Shown piece by piece: positions 33,760 to 41,872 of a DNA stretch of 41,872 bases (the first letter of the stretch is position 1; the number at the start of each line of letters is the position of its first letter). Under the pieces are notes generated by a model, which was not told the DNA's origin, did not search any database, and worked only from the letters and a program-made list of their open reading frames with translations. A program made the position numbers and the translations under genes. Location of the stretch: NCBI GenBank assembly GCA_021161775.1, contig JAGGZY010000022.1, positions 1-41,872 on the forward strand, read 5' to 3'. Source of the DNA: Dehalococcoidales bacterium. Its GTDB lineage: Bacteria; Chloroflexota; Dehalococcoidia; Dehalococcoidales; UBA5760.

Positions 33760-34155
33760 TTAACTCAGCCTCCAGTCCTTATACCCTTGCTGCATAATGG
33801 CGATATACTCCGGTGAGGGTTTGGTTTCTTCAATCTGCGGGGTATAGATATAGGTAATGGCTTCCACCGGCTCCCTATCTTCATTATTGACGATAACCTT
33901 TAATCGCCGGTAGTTAGTGCCTTCAAATTTATCTAATTGTCTCAGGTCAGCTTCGGAGACCTCATAGATGCCACCCCTGACCTTACCCCCTCTAAATGAC
34001 CTGATAGTGGCAATCCCGCCCCGCCATCTCCTTGACCAACCAACGAAGGCTAATCGATAATTATGCAAGATAGCGATAAACCTGGGTTGACTATTCGGGC
34101 AGCGCTTTTGCATCTGGTTCCGATTTAAATTTGAGCCGTAGGCAAAGTAGTACAT
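33760..34155 (-). CDS. Gamma-glutamylcyclotransferase-like (AIG2/GGCT family) protein
   Basis: This 131-residue protein has the GGCT fold hallmark YYFAYGSNL at its start and a probable catalytic Glu in LDKFEGTNYRR. Family members cyclise gamma-glutamyl amines or amino acids to pyroglutamate; the substrate here is unknown. The ATG immediately follows the stop of the upstream isomerase gene, with AGGAGG inside that gene, so the two are translated together. It is the last gene of the leftward run. Confidence 0.85.
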   Translation of the reverse strand: MYYFAYGSNLNRNQMQKRCPNSQPRFIAILHNYRLAFVGWSRRWRGGIATIRSFRGGKVRGGIYEVSEADLRQLDKFEGTNYRRLKVIVNNEDREPVEAITYIYTPQIEETKPSPEYIAIMQQGYKDWRLS

Positions 34156-35232
34156 TTATTCCTCCTGATGTTGAGCCAGTTGCTGTTTGAGAAATTCAAT
34201 GTTTTTTACTGGGGAGGGGTCAATCTGGTGTAGCATTGCCAGATAGTAGCTAACATAGTCCCCGAAGAGTATCAGGCTCATCATTTGCCCTAACGGGCTA
34301 TTACCAATGCCAGCCACGGTTTGATAGGCCACTTCGGCTTGCTCTAAGAGTTGGCGGGTTATCTGGTAGCGAAGCTGGATTCGCCGGGGCAGTTGGGTTG
34401 GTTGGAGCATAATCACGATTATCTTGCTGGCAAGCTCTGGAGGGAACTGGTAGCCGACAATGGCGTTATGATTAAGCTCGGGAAATACCTCGTAGAATGC
34501 CCAGGCTTTGCTGTTTTCGTTAAATTGGGTCTTCCAGCGGTGAGCTACCTCAGCGGCTAAGCCACCGCCGTAGATTACCGGCAGGTGATTGTGGAGCTGA
34601 GTAGCCAGTTGCTTGGCTAGGTTTGCTGAGCTGGGTACCGTGGCATCTATTCTGGTTAGTAGTTGCTCGAGGGTAGGTATCATTTCACTGATGTCTCTCG
34701 ATTTATCCGTTATAAAACCGAGCCTTTGTAGAAAACAGAGGATGGGGATAAAGCTAAACGGTAGGGTTGCCCGTACTTGTCCCCGGTAGTTAAACTTGAA
34801 GGTAGGAATATTCTCCGACTCAGCCATTGCCTCAAGCTGACCGCCATTGGTCATCACCAGTTTTTTGGCTCTGGTGTTAGTCGCTTGCCGGAACAAGGAC
34901 AGGATTTCCTCGGTGTTTCCTGAGTAGCTGGAGAAGATAACCAGGGTGTTATCGTTGACCATAGCGGGCAATCTATAGTTACCATAGACTATAACCGGTA
35001 TGCTTGCTTCATCCCTTACCAGACTCCCCGCCAGGGTGCCGCCGATAGCTGAAGCCCCCATCCCGAAGATAATCATCCTATCAATCTGACAGTAATTCGG
35101 GGGCAGGTTAAAATCTATCGCCCTCTGCCAGGCCCGCTGACAGAGCTGCGGCACCTCACTAAGGTTGGATAGCATATTATCCGGGTCGTATTGGCTAAAT
35201 AGCTGAGGGTCATCCAGATTAGGATTATTCAT
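34156..35232 (-). CDS. Bifunctional phosphoglucose/phosphomannose isomerase
   Basis: This 358-residue SIS-domain enzyme interconverts glucose 6-phosphate or mannose 6-phosphate with fructose 6-phosphate. The sugar-phosphate binding motifs FGMGASAIGGTLAGSL and VIFSSYSGNTEEILSLF identify the family first known from archaea. A second SIS half with YGGGLAAEVAHRWKTQFNEN-type residues follows, with ELNHNAIVGY containing the likely base. The ATG overlaps the end of the mutase gene by 8 bp, linking glucose, mannose and fructose phosphates in one operon. Confidence 0.9.
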   Translation of the reverse strand: MNNPNLDDPQLFSQYDPDNMLSNLSEVPQLCQRAWQRAIDFNLPPNYCQIDRMIIFGMGASAIGGTLAGSLVRDEASIPVIVYGNYRLPAMVNDNTLVIFSSYSGNTEEILSLFRQATNTRAKKLVMTNGGQLEAMAESENIPTFKFNYRGQVRATLPFSFIPILCFLQRLGFITDKSRDISEMIPTLEQLLTRIDATVPSSANLAKQLATQLHNHLPVIYGGGLAAEVAHRWKTQFNENSKAWAFYEVFPELNHNAIVGYQFPPELASKIIVIMLQPTQLPRRIQLRYQITRQLLEQAEVAYQTVAGIGNSPLGQMMSLILFGDYVSYYLAMLHQIDPSPVKNIEFLKQQLAQHQEE

Positions 35233-36646
35233 TAACCAGCTCCTGAGCCAGCGTTACCAGTTTTTCAGCACGACTTAGGGTATTACCCTCGGCATAGATA
35301 CGCAGTATCGGTTCAGTCCCCGAGAACCTGATAAGCAACCACGAATTATCAGCAAAAGTAAATCTGAAGCCATCCGTGGTATCCATAGCAACTACCTTAA
35401 CCCCATCGAGAGACCCTGGCGAATACTCTTTGACCCGCTGGGTGATAGCCTGACGCTCATCTTTATTAAACTCTATATCCTGACGCTGGTAATAGTGGGG
35501 GCCAACCCGGCTATAGAGATAGCTAATAAGCTCGGAAGGGGTTTTACCGGTTCTAGCCATCAGGTCAAGAAGGTAGAGACCTGCCAGAATGCCATCCCGC
35601 TCCGGTATATGCCCTCTAAAGCCATAGCCGCCACTCTCCTCACCGCCGATAAGTGCCTTGTTCTTTAGCATTACCGGGGCGACATACTTAAAGCCGACCC
35701 GGGTTTCGTAGACGGGCACCTTAAAGAGCTCGCCCAGTCGGTAAGCCATACTGGTCATCGTAACTGTTTTAACAATGGGCCCTCGCTCCCCCCGTATCTC
35801 CAGCAGATAGAGGCAGAGCAGGGCAAAGGTGTGGAGGGGGCTGATAAAGGTACCATTCTCATCAATTATTCCCAGGCGGTCGGCATCACCATCGGTCGCT
35901 AGTCCAATGCTGGCGTGTTGCCGTTTAACGGTAGCCGAGAGCTTAGCCAGATTAACTGCAATTGGCTCCGGCCGAATGCCAGGGAAGAGGGGATTGGGTT
36001 TATTATTTATCTCGGTTATTTTTATAGTCCCGCCGCCAAGCAGTTTTTTGAAGTAGCCGCTCCCGGCACCATACATCGGGTCGGTAACTACCTTTAAGTT
36101 GGACTGGCGTAGCTTATTTACATCAACTAGGCTAGTTAACTGCTGATAGTAAGCGGGATAGGGAGCGAGGTATTCTACCAGCCCTGTTTCTAGGGCTTGA
36201 GCCAGAGGTAGCTGTTTTATCTTCCCCTCACTCCGAATACGGGCAATATTTGCCTCTAACTTCTCGGTTACCTCGGGTGAAGCACTACAACCCAACTTAG
36301 TCTTAAACTTAAACCCGTTCCAGTTAGCTGGGTTATGACTGGCAGTAATGATAATACCGCCTCCTGCCTGCTGGTTAACCACAGCAAAGCTGGTAACCGG
36401 GGTAGGGATTGGCTTAGAACTAAGGTATACCTTAACCTTGTTACCGGCAATTACCTCAGCAGTGGCTGAGGCGAAGTCCTTAGAGCCAAACCGGGTATCG
36501 TAGCCGATAACTAATCCCTTGCTGGCAAGACCGGCATCTTGTAGATAGTCGGCTACTGCTTGGGCACATAGCCGAACATTATCAAAGGTAAAATCCTGGG
36601 CAATAATGGCTCGCCAGCCATCGGTGCCAAATCTAATCGGGTTCAT
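35225..36646 (-). CDS. Phosphoglucomutase/phosphomannomutase (alpha-D-phosphohexomutase)
   Basis: The enzyme moves phosphate between C1 and C6 of hexoses. The 473-residue protein has all four loops: phosphoserine loop TASHNP (Ser103), metal loop DGDADR (252-257), sugar loop GGEESGGYGF, and phosphate loop RFSGTEPILR. GEESGG is compatible with glucose and mannose, so specificity is open. It has an ATG start 6 bp after AGGGAGG. It probably supplies sugar 1-phosphates for cell-surface glycans, with the isomerase gene next to it. Confidence 0.92.
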   Translation of the reverse strand: MNPIRFGTDGWRAIIAQDFTFDNVRLCAQAVADYLQDAGLASKGLVIGYDTRFGSKDFASATAEVIAGNKVKVYLSSKPIPTPVTSFAVVNQQAGGGIIITASHNPANWNGFKFKTKLGCSASPEVTEKLEANIARIRSEGKIKQLPLAQALETGLVEYLAPYPAYYQQLTSLVDVNKLRQSNLKVVTDPMYGAGSGYFKKLLGGGTIKITEINNKPNPLFPGIRPEPIAVNLAKLSATVKRQHASIGLATDGDADRLGIIDENGTFISPLHTFALLCLYLLEIRGERGPIVKTVTMTSMAYRLGELFKVPVYETRVGFKYVAPVMLKNKALIGGEESGGYGFRGHIPERDGILAGLYLLDLMARTGKTPSELISYLYSRVGPHYYQRQDIEFNKDERQAITQRVKEYSPGSLDGVKVVAMDTTDGFRFTFADNSWLLIRFSGTEPILRIYAEGNTLSRAEKLVTLAQELVNE

Positions 36647-36809
36647 TTAATGCCTCCCTTCAGAAACCAGATGCCGAGAACAAGTAAATTTCCCTGAGAA
36701 GGATGAAAGCCATATAGCTAGCTGCTTATTAGAACAAGTCCGGCAAAGATAAACAGGTAACTTACTAGCTACTCCTTGGTGGTTAGTACCTTTAGTTTTA
36801 GTCCTTTTA

Positions 36810-38021
36810 CTACTTTCCCAGTGCCTCAGCTCTTAGAATTTTGGCTTTATCGGTCTTTTCCCAGGGGAAATTAATGTCCTCCTGACCGAAGTGCCCGTAG
36901 CAGGCAGTAGGTTGGTAGATAGGGCGACGCAGGTCAAGAGCTTGAATAATTGCCCCTGGTCTGAGGTCGAAGTGTTTATTAATCAGGCTAGTGATAACCT
37001 CCTGGCCAACCTTAGCCGTGTCGAAGGTTTCAATAGAGACCGATAGCGGGTGAGCAACGCCAATAACATAGGCAATCTGAATCTCAATACGCTCAGCAAG
37101 CCCGGCAGCAACGATATTCTTGGCGATATAGCGAGCGGCGTAAGCCGCCGAGCGGTCAACCTTGGTAGGGTCCTTACCCGAAAAGGCACCACCGCCGTGT
37201 CGCGCCAGACTACCGTAGGTATCAACCAAAATCTTACGTCCGGTGAAACCGGTATCTGAGACTGGTCCACCAATGACAAATCGGCCAGTAGCATTGACAT
37301 AGAATTCCGTTTTATTGTCCAGTAGTGAGGTGGGAATCACCGGCTTAATGACATGTTTAATGATGTCCTGTTCAATCTGGTCGTGACTGATACCTTGGTT
37401 ATGCTGAGCCCCGATTACCACATTAGCTATCCGTTGGGGAATCCCGTTGTGATATTCCACGGTTACCTGTGATTTCCCATCGGGGCGAAGGTAGGGTAGG
37501 GTTTTATCCTTTCTTACCTGAGCTAGGCGACGACATAGTTTATGAGCTAGGGAGATAGGCATTGGCATCAGCTCCGGGGTTTCATTACAGGCAAAGCCAA
37601 CCATCATTCCCTGGTCGCCAGCTCCAATTCTATCCAGCTCACTAGCGGTCGCGTTGGCTTTTGTCTCCAGTGATTTATCTACTCCCAGGGCGATATCAGC
37701 TGATTGCTCATTAATGGAAACCATCACCCCGCAGGAGCGGTAATCAAAACCGTATTCGGGACGGGTATAGCCAATGTCACGAACCACCCTCCTGACTACT
37801 TTAGGGATACTGATATAACAATCAGTGGTAATCTCGCCCATAACGATAATCATTCCGTTGGTTATGGCGGTTTCACAGGCTACCCTGGCGTAGGGGTCTT
37901 TAGCCAGAAATTTGTCCAGAATAGCATCGGATATTTGGTCGCACATCTTATCGGGATGACCCTCGGTAACTGACTCCGAAGTCATCAAGTAGACGGGGGT
38001 ATTTTTAAAACTGGTGGTCAT
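36810..38021 (-). CDS. metK: S-adenosylmethionine synthetase
   Basis: MetK makes SAM from methionine and ATP. The 403-residue protein has [32 protein letters not shown] and [19 protein letters not shown], the catalytic and metal-binding motifs of bacterial MATs. The ATG follows GAGGAGAG. It is 15 bp downstream of ahcY, so the enzymes that make SAM and recycle its demethylated product are co-expressed. No SAM riboswitch is visible in the short gap. Confidence 0.97.
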   Translation of the reverse strand: MTTSFKNTPVYLMTSESVTEGHPDKMCDQISDAILDKFLAKDPYARVACETAITNGMIIVMGEITTDCYISIPKVVRRVVRDIGYTRPEYGFDYRSCGVMVSINEQSADIALGVDKSLETKANATASELDRIGAGDQGMMVGFACNETPELMPMPISLAHKLCRRLAQVRKDKTLPYLRPDGKSQVTVEYHNGIPQRIANVVIGAQHNQGISHDQIEQDIIKHVIKPVIPTSLLDNKTEFYVNATGRFVIGGPVSDTGFTGRKILVDTYGSLARHGGGAFSGKDPTKVDRSAAYAARYIAKNIVAAGLAERIEIQIAYVIGVAHPLSVSIETFDTAKVGQEVITSLINKHFDLRPGAIIQALDLRRPIYQPTACYGHFGQEDINFPWEKTDKAKILRAEALGK

Positions 38022-38036
38022 TTTTCTCTCCTCTTA

Positions 38037-39305
38037 CTAAGTTCCTTCCTGCCAACTGTTAAGGTATTCGGTTTGTTCTGGGGTTAGGCTATCAATATCA
38101 ATCCCCATTGATTTAAGTTTTAATCGGGCTATCTCCTTATCAATCTCTTCAGGCACTGGATAAACCTTGCTCTTGAGCTGACTACCGTGTTTTGCCAGAT
38201 ATTCCAGAGATAGAGCCTGGTTGGCAAAGCTCATATCCATAACACTGGCTGGGTGGCCCTCAGCGGCAGCTAAATTAATTAGTCTTCCCTCTCCCAACAG
38301 ACACAAGCGGCGTCCGTCCTCCATAGTGTATTCGTCAATGAAGGGCCTTACTCGTCGCTTATTGTGGGCGAGTTCCTCTAGCGCCGTAAGGTTAATCTCG
38401 ACATTAAAATGTCCGCTATTAGCCAGTATCGCTCCATCTTTCATAACCTGAAAATGGGCTTTATCGAGGACACTCTTATCCCCGGCAATAGTAATGAAGA
38501 TATCCCCTAATTTCGCTGCCTCCATTATCGGCATCACCCGGTAGCCATCCATTATTGCCTCCAGGGCACGGGTGGGGTCTACCTCGGTGATAATTACCTG
38601 TGAACCCATCCCTCTAGCCCTCAAGGCGATACCATGTCCGCACCAACCGTAACCACAGATAACCACTGTTTTACCTGCCCACAGGTAGTTAGTGGCTCGG
38701 GTAATGCCATCAATAGTACTCTGGCCGGTGCCGTAGCGGTTGTCAAAGAGGTATTTGGTCGAGGCATCGTTTACGGCGATAATGGGATACTGTTGCTCTC
38801 CGGATTTCTCCAGACTGCGTAGTCTGATAACCCCGGTGGTAGTTTCCTCGGTACCACCGAGAACGCCTTTGAGTAGCTTCCGCCGTTTGGTATGCAAGGT
38901 AGTAACCAGGTCAGCCCCATCATCGGCGGTAAGCTGGGGCTTATTATCCAGGGCAGCATTGATATGCCGGTAGTAGGTCGTTTCATCCTCTCCCTTGATA
39001 GCGAAGGTGGAGATGTTATACTCTGTTACTAGCGCGGCGGTAACATCATCTTGAGTGCTGAGAGGGTTAGAAGCACAGAGAGCAATATTAGCTCCGCCCT
39101 CCTTTAGGGTTAACATCAGATTGGCGGTTTCGGTGGTAACATGCAAGCACGCCGAAATATGAATGTCTTTTAGGGGCCTTTCTCGGGTAAACCTTTCCTT
39201 GATTAGCTTTACTACCGGCATCTCACGAGCCGCCCACTCTATCCGCTGTTTACCTAGGCTAGCTAGAGAAGGGTCTTTAATATCATAGTTTTCAATTGAG
39301 GTCAT
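38037..39305 (-). CDS. ahcY: Adenosylhomocysteinase
   Basis: The enzyme hydrolyses S-adenosylhomocysteine to adenosine and homocysteine, relieving inhibition of methyltransferases. The 422-residue protein has [19 protein letters not shown], the NAD-binding Rossmann motif [17 protein letters not shown] and [10 protein letters not shown]. It is of the shorter archaeal-like length. The AAAGGAG lies about 14 bp from the ATG, a long spacing, with an in-frame stop between, so no earlier start is possible. Confidence 0.96.
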   Translation of the reverse strand: MTSIENYDIKDPSLASLGKQRIEWAAREMPVVKLIKERFTRERPLKDIHISACLHVTTETANLMLTLKEGGANIALCASNPLSTQDDVTAALVTEYNISTFAIKGEDETTYYRHINAALDNKPQLTADDGADLVTTLHTKRRKLLKGVLGGTEETTTGVIRLRSLEKSGEQQYPIIAVNDASTKYLFDNRYGTGQSTIDGITRATNYLWAGKTVVICGYGWCGHGIALRARGMGSQVIITEVDPTRALEAIMDGYRVMPIMEAAKLGDIFITIAGDKSVLDKAHFQVMKDGAILANSGHFNVEINLTALEELAHNKRRVRPFIDEYTMEDGRRLCLLGEGRLINLAAAEGHPASVMDMSFANQALSLEYLAKHGSQLKSKVYPVPEEIDKEIARLKLKSMGIDIDSLTPEQTEYLNSWQEGT

Positions 39306-39331
39306 TGATTATTCTGTCGCTCCTTTAGTAA

Positions 39332-40219
39332 TTAATTTTTGATTCTGTCTTTGTCTAATTGTCTAAACCGCTCAGCAACCCAGTCAGGTATATCCATGGC
39401 ACCCATAAGCATCGGTTTCTGATGACAATCACTACCCCCGGTCATCATCAGTCGGTGGCTTCGGGCAAACTCAATATAGTGGGCAGTGGTCCTTAAGTCG
39501 TGTCTTGAATGCCAGCACTCAACGCCATCAATATATTCTAGCATATAATCGGCGATAATTTTTGTCTGCTGGTCTAAATCCCGGGTTAGGCTTATCAAAG
39601 ATGTTCCATTGGGGTCGTTAGGGTGAGCGTGAATAAGAACCCCGCCCGCATCCCTGATTAGTGCTGAGGCTTTAGCCAGCGACAGGGGATACTTGGGAAC
39701 ATTACATTTCACCAGGTATCTAGCAAAGGCTTCCGTCTTGTCCTTAACAATTCCCTTCCCTATCAGGTAGTTGGCAATGTGGGGACGTCCCAAGACACCG
39801 TCAACGCTAGCCTGTATTTTTTTAATATCCTCCTCAGTAAATCGGGGAATATTCTCCTTATCAAATTCAGCATTCAGTTTATCGAGTATCTGGTAAGCTC
39901 TTGTCTCACGGTATTGCTTGATGAGCTTGAGCTTGTCCTTCAGGGCTTGGTTGTTGATGTCGTAGTGATAACCCAGAAAATCCAGTGAGACTGGCTTCGC
40001 CTCAGGATAGGGGAAGGTTACATTCAATTCTACCCCGGTAATATAGGCGATACCCCACTCTTTAGCCAGAGTGATGGCTCTTTCCTGACAATCAATGTTG
40101 TCGTGGTCGGTGGTTGACATTAAATCGATGTGTCTCTTTTTAGCCTCCCGAAAGACCTCCTCAATAGGCAGATTACCGTCAGAACAGGTCTGGGTATGGA
40201 TATGCAGGTCTATCTTCAT
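39332..40219 (-). CDS. PHP-domain phosphoesterase (RnaAM/TrpH-like)
   Basis: This 295-residue metal-dependent phosphoesterase of the PHP superfamily has DLHIHTQTCSDG at the start, STTDHDN, an ITGVELN glutamate, LIHAHPND and MTGGSDCH as metal ligands. Relatives hydrolyse 3',5'-nucleotides or 5' ends of short RNAs. I chose ATG 40219, 6 bp after AAGGA; the ORF-track start at 40252 lies inside the upstream kinase gene. It lies between the kinase and the ahcY-metK pair; a link to nucleotide turnover is only a guess. Confidence 0.85.
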   Translation of the reverse strand: MKIDLHIHTQTCSDGNLPIEEVFREAKKRHIDLMSTTDHDNIDCQERAITLAKEWGIAYITGVELNVTFPYPEAKPVSLDFLGYHYDINNQALKDKLKLIKQYRETRAYQILDKLNAEFDKENIPRFTEEDIKKIQASVDGVLGRPHIANYLIGKGIVKDKTEAFARYLVKCNVPKYPLSLAKASALIRDAGGVLIHAHPNDPNGTSLISLTRDLDQQTKIIADYMLEYIDGVECWHSRHDLRTTAHYIEFARSHRLMMTGGSDCHQKPMLMGAMDIPDWVAERFRQLDKDRIKN

Positions 40220-40221
40220 AC

Positions 40222-40824
40222 TCATTCCTTGACTGAGCCAGTGATATACCAATCTTGGGGGAGGTCGTCGCGGGTATCGACAATCAGGTGAAGGATACTC
40301 AGGTTAGGGTAGGAATTTTTTAAGTCGCCTAAATCCACCGCTTCAAATTGCTTCTGGTTATTGAGGTAAGCCTGCTCGGTCAGGGCATTAGATACGTAAT
40401 CTTCCCTGGACCGTTCCCGAATTCGCCTAATGGCTATCTCCTGAGGGCAGTCGGTCTGCAGGATAACCAACCTCCGATTGTATTTAGCGGCGATGGCGGC
40501 TGCCTGTTTTCTTAACGACTGGGTAACAAAGGTAGCGTCAAGTATCACCTCGCTGCCCTTCTCCAGGGTTTCATCCGCCTGCCTAAACATCTCATCATAA
40601 ACCAATTTCCGCTTGTCCATATTTGAGGCGACCTTCTCATCAAAGATATCCTCATTTTTGAGCATCTTTTTTCGGATGATATCAGTTCGAAGAATAGGAT
40701 AGCCCTTAATCCTGGAGACTTCTCTAGTTGTCCCGGTCTTCACAGTACAGGGGAGGCCACAGGCAATAAGCAAAAAACCCGAACCCAGCTCGGTTTCGAT
40801 GAATTTTCTAAACGGCTCTCTCAA
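40222..40824 (-). CDS. Small P-loop kinase (COG0645-like) with an atypical Walker A
   Basis: This 200-residue protein resembles the predicted kinase COG0645/AAA_33, often adjacent or fused to an aminoglycoside-phosphotransferase-like domain (COG2187). The P-loop is LIACGLPCTVKT (about 20-30), with Val where the usual GxGK[ST] has Gly before the Lys. Then come RTDIIRKKM, NMDKRKLVYDEMFRQADETL and VILDATFVTQSLRKQA, which look like the substrate and Walker B regions. The TTG start is 8 bp after GGAGG. Its stop overlaps the RBS region of the PHP gene. Its substrate is unknown. Confidence 0.75.
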   Translation of the reverse strand: MREPFRKFIETELGSGFLLIACGLPCTVKTGTTREVSRIKGYPILRTDIIRKKMLKNEDIFDEKVASNMDKRKLVYDEMFRQADETLEKGSEVILDATFVTQSLRKQAAAIAAKYNRRLVILQTDCPQEIAIRRIRERSREDYVSNALTEQAYLNNQKQFEAVDLGDLKNSYPNLSILHLIVDTRDDLPQDWYITGSVKE

Positions 40825-40863
40825 TTTATTCGCCTCCCCCTATTTTTGTGTGTTTGCGTTAAT

Positions 40864-40899
40864 GTCGCCAAAGGTGAGAAACACCAGTCTAGCGCGACA
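40864..40899. repeat. Nested inverted repeat beside the inserted gene
   Basis: Outer arms TGTCGC/GCGACA (40864-40869, 40894-40899) enclose an inner hairpin GGTG-AGAAA-CACC (40873-40885). It lies between the nuclease-like gene and the kinase gene. There is no T-run directly after it in the direction of transcription, so a simple terminator is doubtful. Confidence 0.55.
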
Positions 40900-40915
40900 A
40901 AGCCTAATAATGCCT

Positions 40916-41581
40916 CTAGGTTACGCTGCAACCGCTGACATGGACTCTCATTGGAGTGTTCCACCAATAGTCTCCAATTTGTTTCCAATCAAACACCAGA
41001 TGGCAACCTGGCGTCAAAACGTCCGAAACTGCCTTACCTCCATACTCTACATCTCTTAGATGTTGTAACTTAGGAATTACATAACCACGATGTGTTTTAC
41101 ACTCGATATTTGTAGTGTACCTACTAGACTCCTTGACATAGGCTTCTTCGTTAACTGCACATATAAAGAATCCTTCGGGTACCTTGAGCCCATTAAAGTT
41201 GCCTTTCTTTACAATCCTCCACAGCCGATACAAATCCCAGTAAATTTGACCTCTACGATGGGTTTGATTCGTATGCGCAGTTACACGTTGTGGAAGTTTA
41301 AATTCGAATGCAACGCCTCTCTCATATTTCACACCGCTAAAAGTAACTAACAAATCTAAAAACTTATCTTTGCCCCTTTTAATTTCCTCATCAAAAATAT
41401 CGTATTCAAAATAGAATTTCGGTTTATTCTCCGGGCTAGTATCACTAAATAAGTGCTCAAGTTCTAAGGCAAAATGAAAAACAAGTCCTCTTTCACTATT
41501 CAGCTTGAGCCTGACATCATCTGCTAAGTGGTCGGCAAGGTTTTTCCACGCTTTTTCAACGAGTTGTTTAATTGACTCCAT
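40916..41581 (-). CDS. Putative PD-(D/E)XK nuclease-fold protein of unknown function
   Basis: I do not recognise a named family. With ATG 41581 (5 bp after AGGGAGG, preferred to the ORF-track 41617) the protein has 221 residues. The N-terminal half has a restriction-nuclease-like pattern: NSERGLVFHFALELEHLF (Glu30 in a helix), DKFLDLLVTF (Asp76) and GVAFEFKLPQ (Glu93-x-Lys95), as in the PD-(D/E)XK fold. No HTH or membrane segment is seen. Its DNA is visibly richer in A and T than its neighbours. It lies between two kinase genes that normally occur together, suggesting insertion. Nuclease activity is a prediction. Confidence 0.6.
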   Translation of the reverse strand: MESIKQLVEKAWKNLADHLADDVRLKLNSERGLVFHFALELEHLFSDTSPENKPKFYFEYDIFDEEIKRGKDKFLDLLVTFSGVKYERGVAFEFKLPQRVTAHTNQTHRRGQIYWDLYRLWRIVKKGNFNGLKVPEGFFICAVNEEAYVKESSRYTTNIECKTHRGYVIPKLQHLRDVEYGGKAVSDVLTPGCHLVFDWKQIGDYWWNTPMRVHVSGCSVT

Positions 41582-41630
41582 ATAGTCCTCCCTGTCGTTT
41601 CCCCTAACCCCATTCATTTTGCCCCATTTC

Positions 41631-41872
41631 TTATATTATATACGATTCGGCAAGCTCAAAATAGCCTTTAGTATTGGTCAGGGTGGTTGCCTTTTCCTCC
41701 GCTGAAATATAGGGGTCATCAAGCTGGAAACAACCCACCTTGCCCCGCACATAAGCCCGATAGCATTTATAGAAGTTAAGCAGGCTCAGCAATTCTTTAT
41801 CCTGACTCTCGTCTACATAGGCATTGATGAAGCTATGGGACAGGTCAGCCCGCCGGTAGTGGTCGAGGTCCA
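41631..41872 (-). CDS. Aminoglycoside-phosphotransferase-like kinase, C-terminus (partial)
   Basis: The last 79 residues of a gene entering from the right edge are visible; it is absent from the ORF track. It contains DLDHYRRADLSHSFINAYVD, LLSLLNFYKCYRAYVRGKV and a final GYFELAESYII, which match the C-terminal part of COG2187 (APH-family) proteins. In many bacteria this domain is fused to, or directly before, a COG0645-type kinase like that at 40222-40824. The stop TAA is at 41631-41633. The catalytic part is outside the window, so activity cannot be judged. Confidence 0.65.
   Translation of the reverse strand, partial: DLDHYRRADLSHSFINAYVDESQDKELLSLLNFYKCYRAYVRGKVGCFQLDDPYISAEEKATTLTNTKGYFELAESYII

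Noticed and set aside
36647-36809. Promoter or SAM riboswitch between metK and the hexomutase gene
   Set aside because: The 163-bp gap shows no clear -35/-10 pair, riboswitch core or terminator.
1-41872. CRISPR arrays, insertion sequences, prophage or rRNA genes
   Set aside because: No regularly spaced repeats, transposase motifs, phage proteins or rRNA sequence were seen.

Overview
The window looks like a chromosomal segment from a bacterium of the Chloroflexota, most likely class Dehalococcoidia; this placement is inference. Supporting traits are an NrpR-type nitrogen regulator beside a split archaeal-type glutamate synthase, an archaeal-type class I fructose-bisphosphate aldolase, a bifunctional phosphoglucose/phosphomannose isomerase, and a very long ribosomal protein superoperon ending rpoA-rplQ-truA-rplM-rpsI. 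AGGAGG-type ribosome binding sites are common, and TTG and GTG starts are frequent.

Region 1 (1-5534) is a nitrogen-assimilation locus. A leftward operon encodes a four-cluster ferredoxin-like protein, HisH, a pyridine-nucleotide oxidoreductase broken by a perfect 10-bp tandem duplication, and the start of a class II glutamine amidotransferase. Facing it rightward are an NrpR-like repressor and the FMN/Fe-S synthase domain of glutamate synthase. Inverted repeats in the shared promoter region are candidate operators. Region 2 (5654-9322) holds a leftward HpnP-like B12/radical SAM protein and a rightward phosphofructokinase-aldolase pair.

Region 3 (9323-12332) is a molybdate (or tungstate) ABC transporter, modA-modB-modC. 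Its leader carries a strong promoter, a recognisable molybdenum-cofactor riboswitch core, an intrinsic terminator and a possible anti-Shine-Dalgarno element. Then come a CAU-anticodon tRNA, a small lipoprotein and a dUTPase/dCTP-deaminase superfamily protein.

Region 4 (13600-33755) is the fused str-S10-spc-alpha ribosomal superoperon: rpsL-rpsG-fusA (no tuf), rpsJ through rplO, secY-adk-map-infA-rpmJ, rpsM-rpsK-rpsD-rpoA-rplQ, truA, rplM-rpsI. Every expected gene from rpsJ to rplQ is present, including the 37-residue rpmJ absent from the ORF track. fusA as read carries a single-base deletion just before the P-loop. S12 naturally has Arg at the position of E. coli Lys87, a classic streptomycin-resistance site.

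Region 5 (33760-41872) is a leftward run that converges on rpsI with only a 4-bp gap. In transcription order it encodes the C-terminus of an aminoglycoside-phosphotransferase-like kinase, an AT-richer PD-(D/E)XK nuclease-like protein, a small kinase with an odd P-loop, a PHP phosphoesterase, adenosylhomocysteinase, SAM synthetase, a phosphohexomutase, a phosphoglucose/phosphomannose isomerase and a gamma-glutamylcyclotransferase-like protein. The nuclease-like gene separates two kinase genes that are often adjacent or fused elsewhere, so it looks like an insertion.

I saw no insertion sequence, CRISPR array, rRNA or prophage. No gene-free stretch exceeds 300 bases; the longest (9323-9616) is the riboswitch leader.
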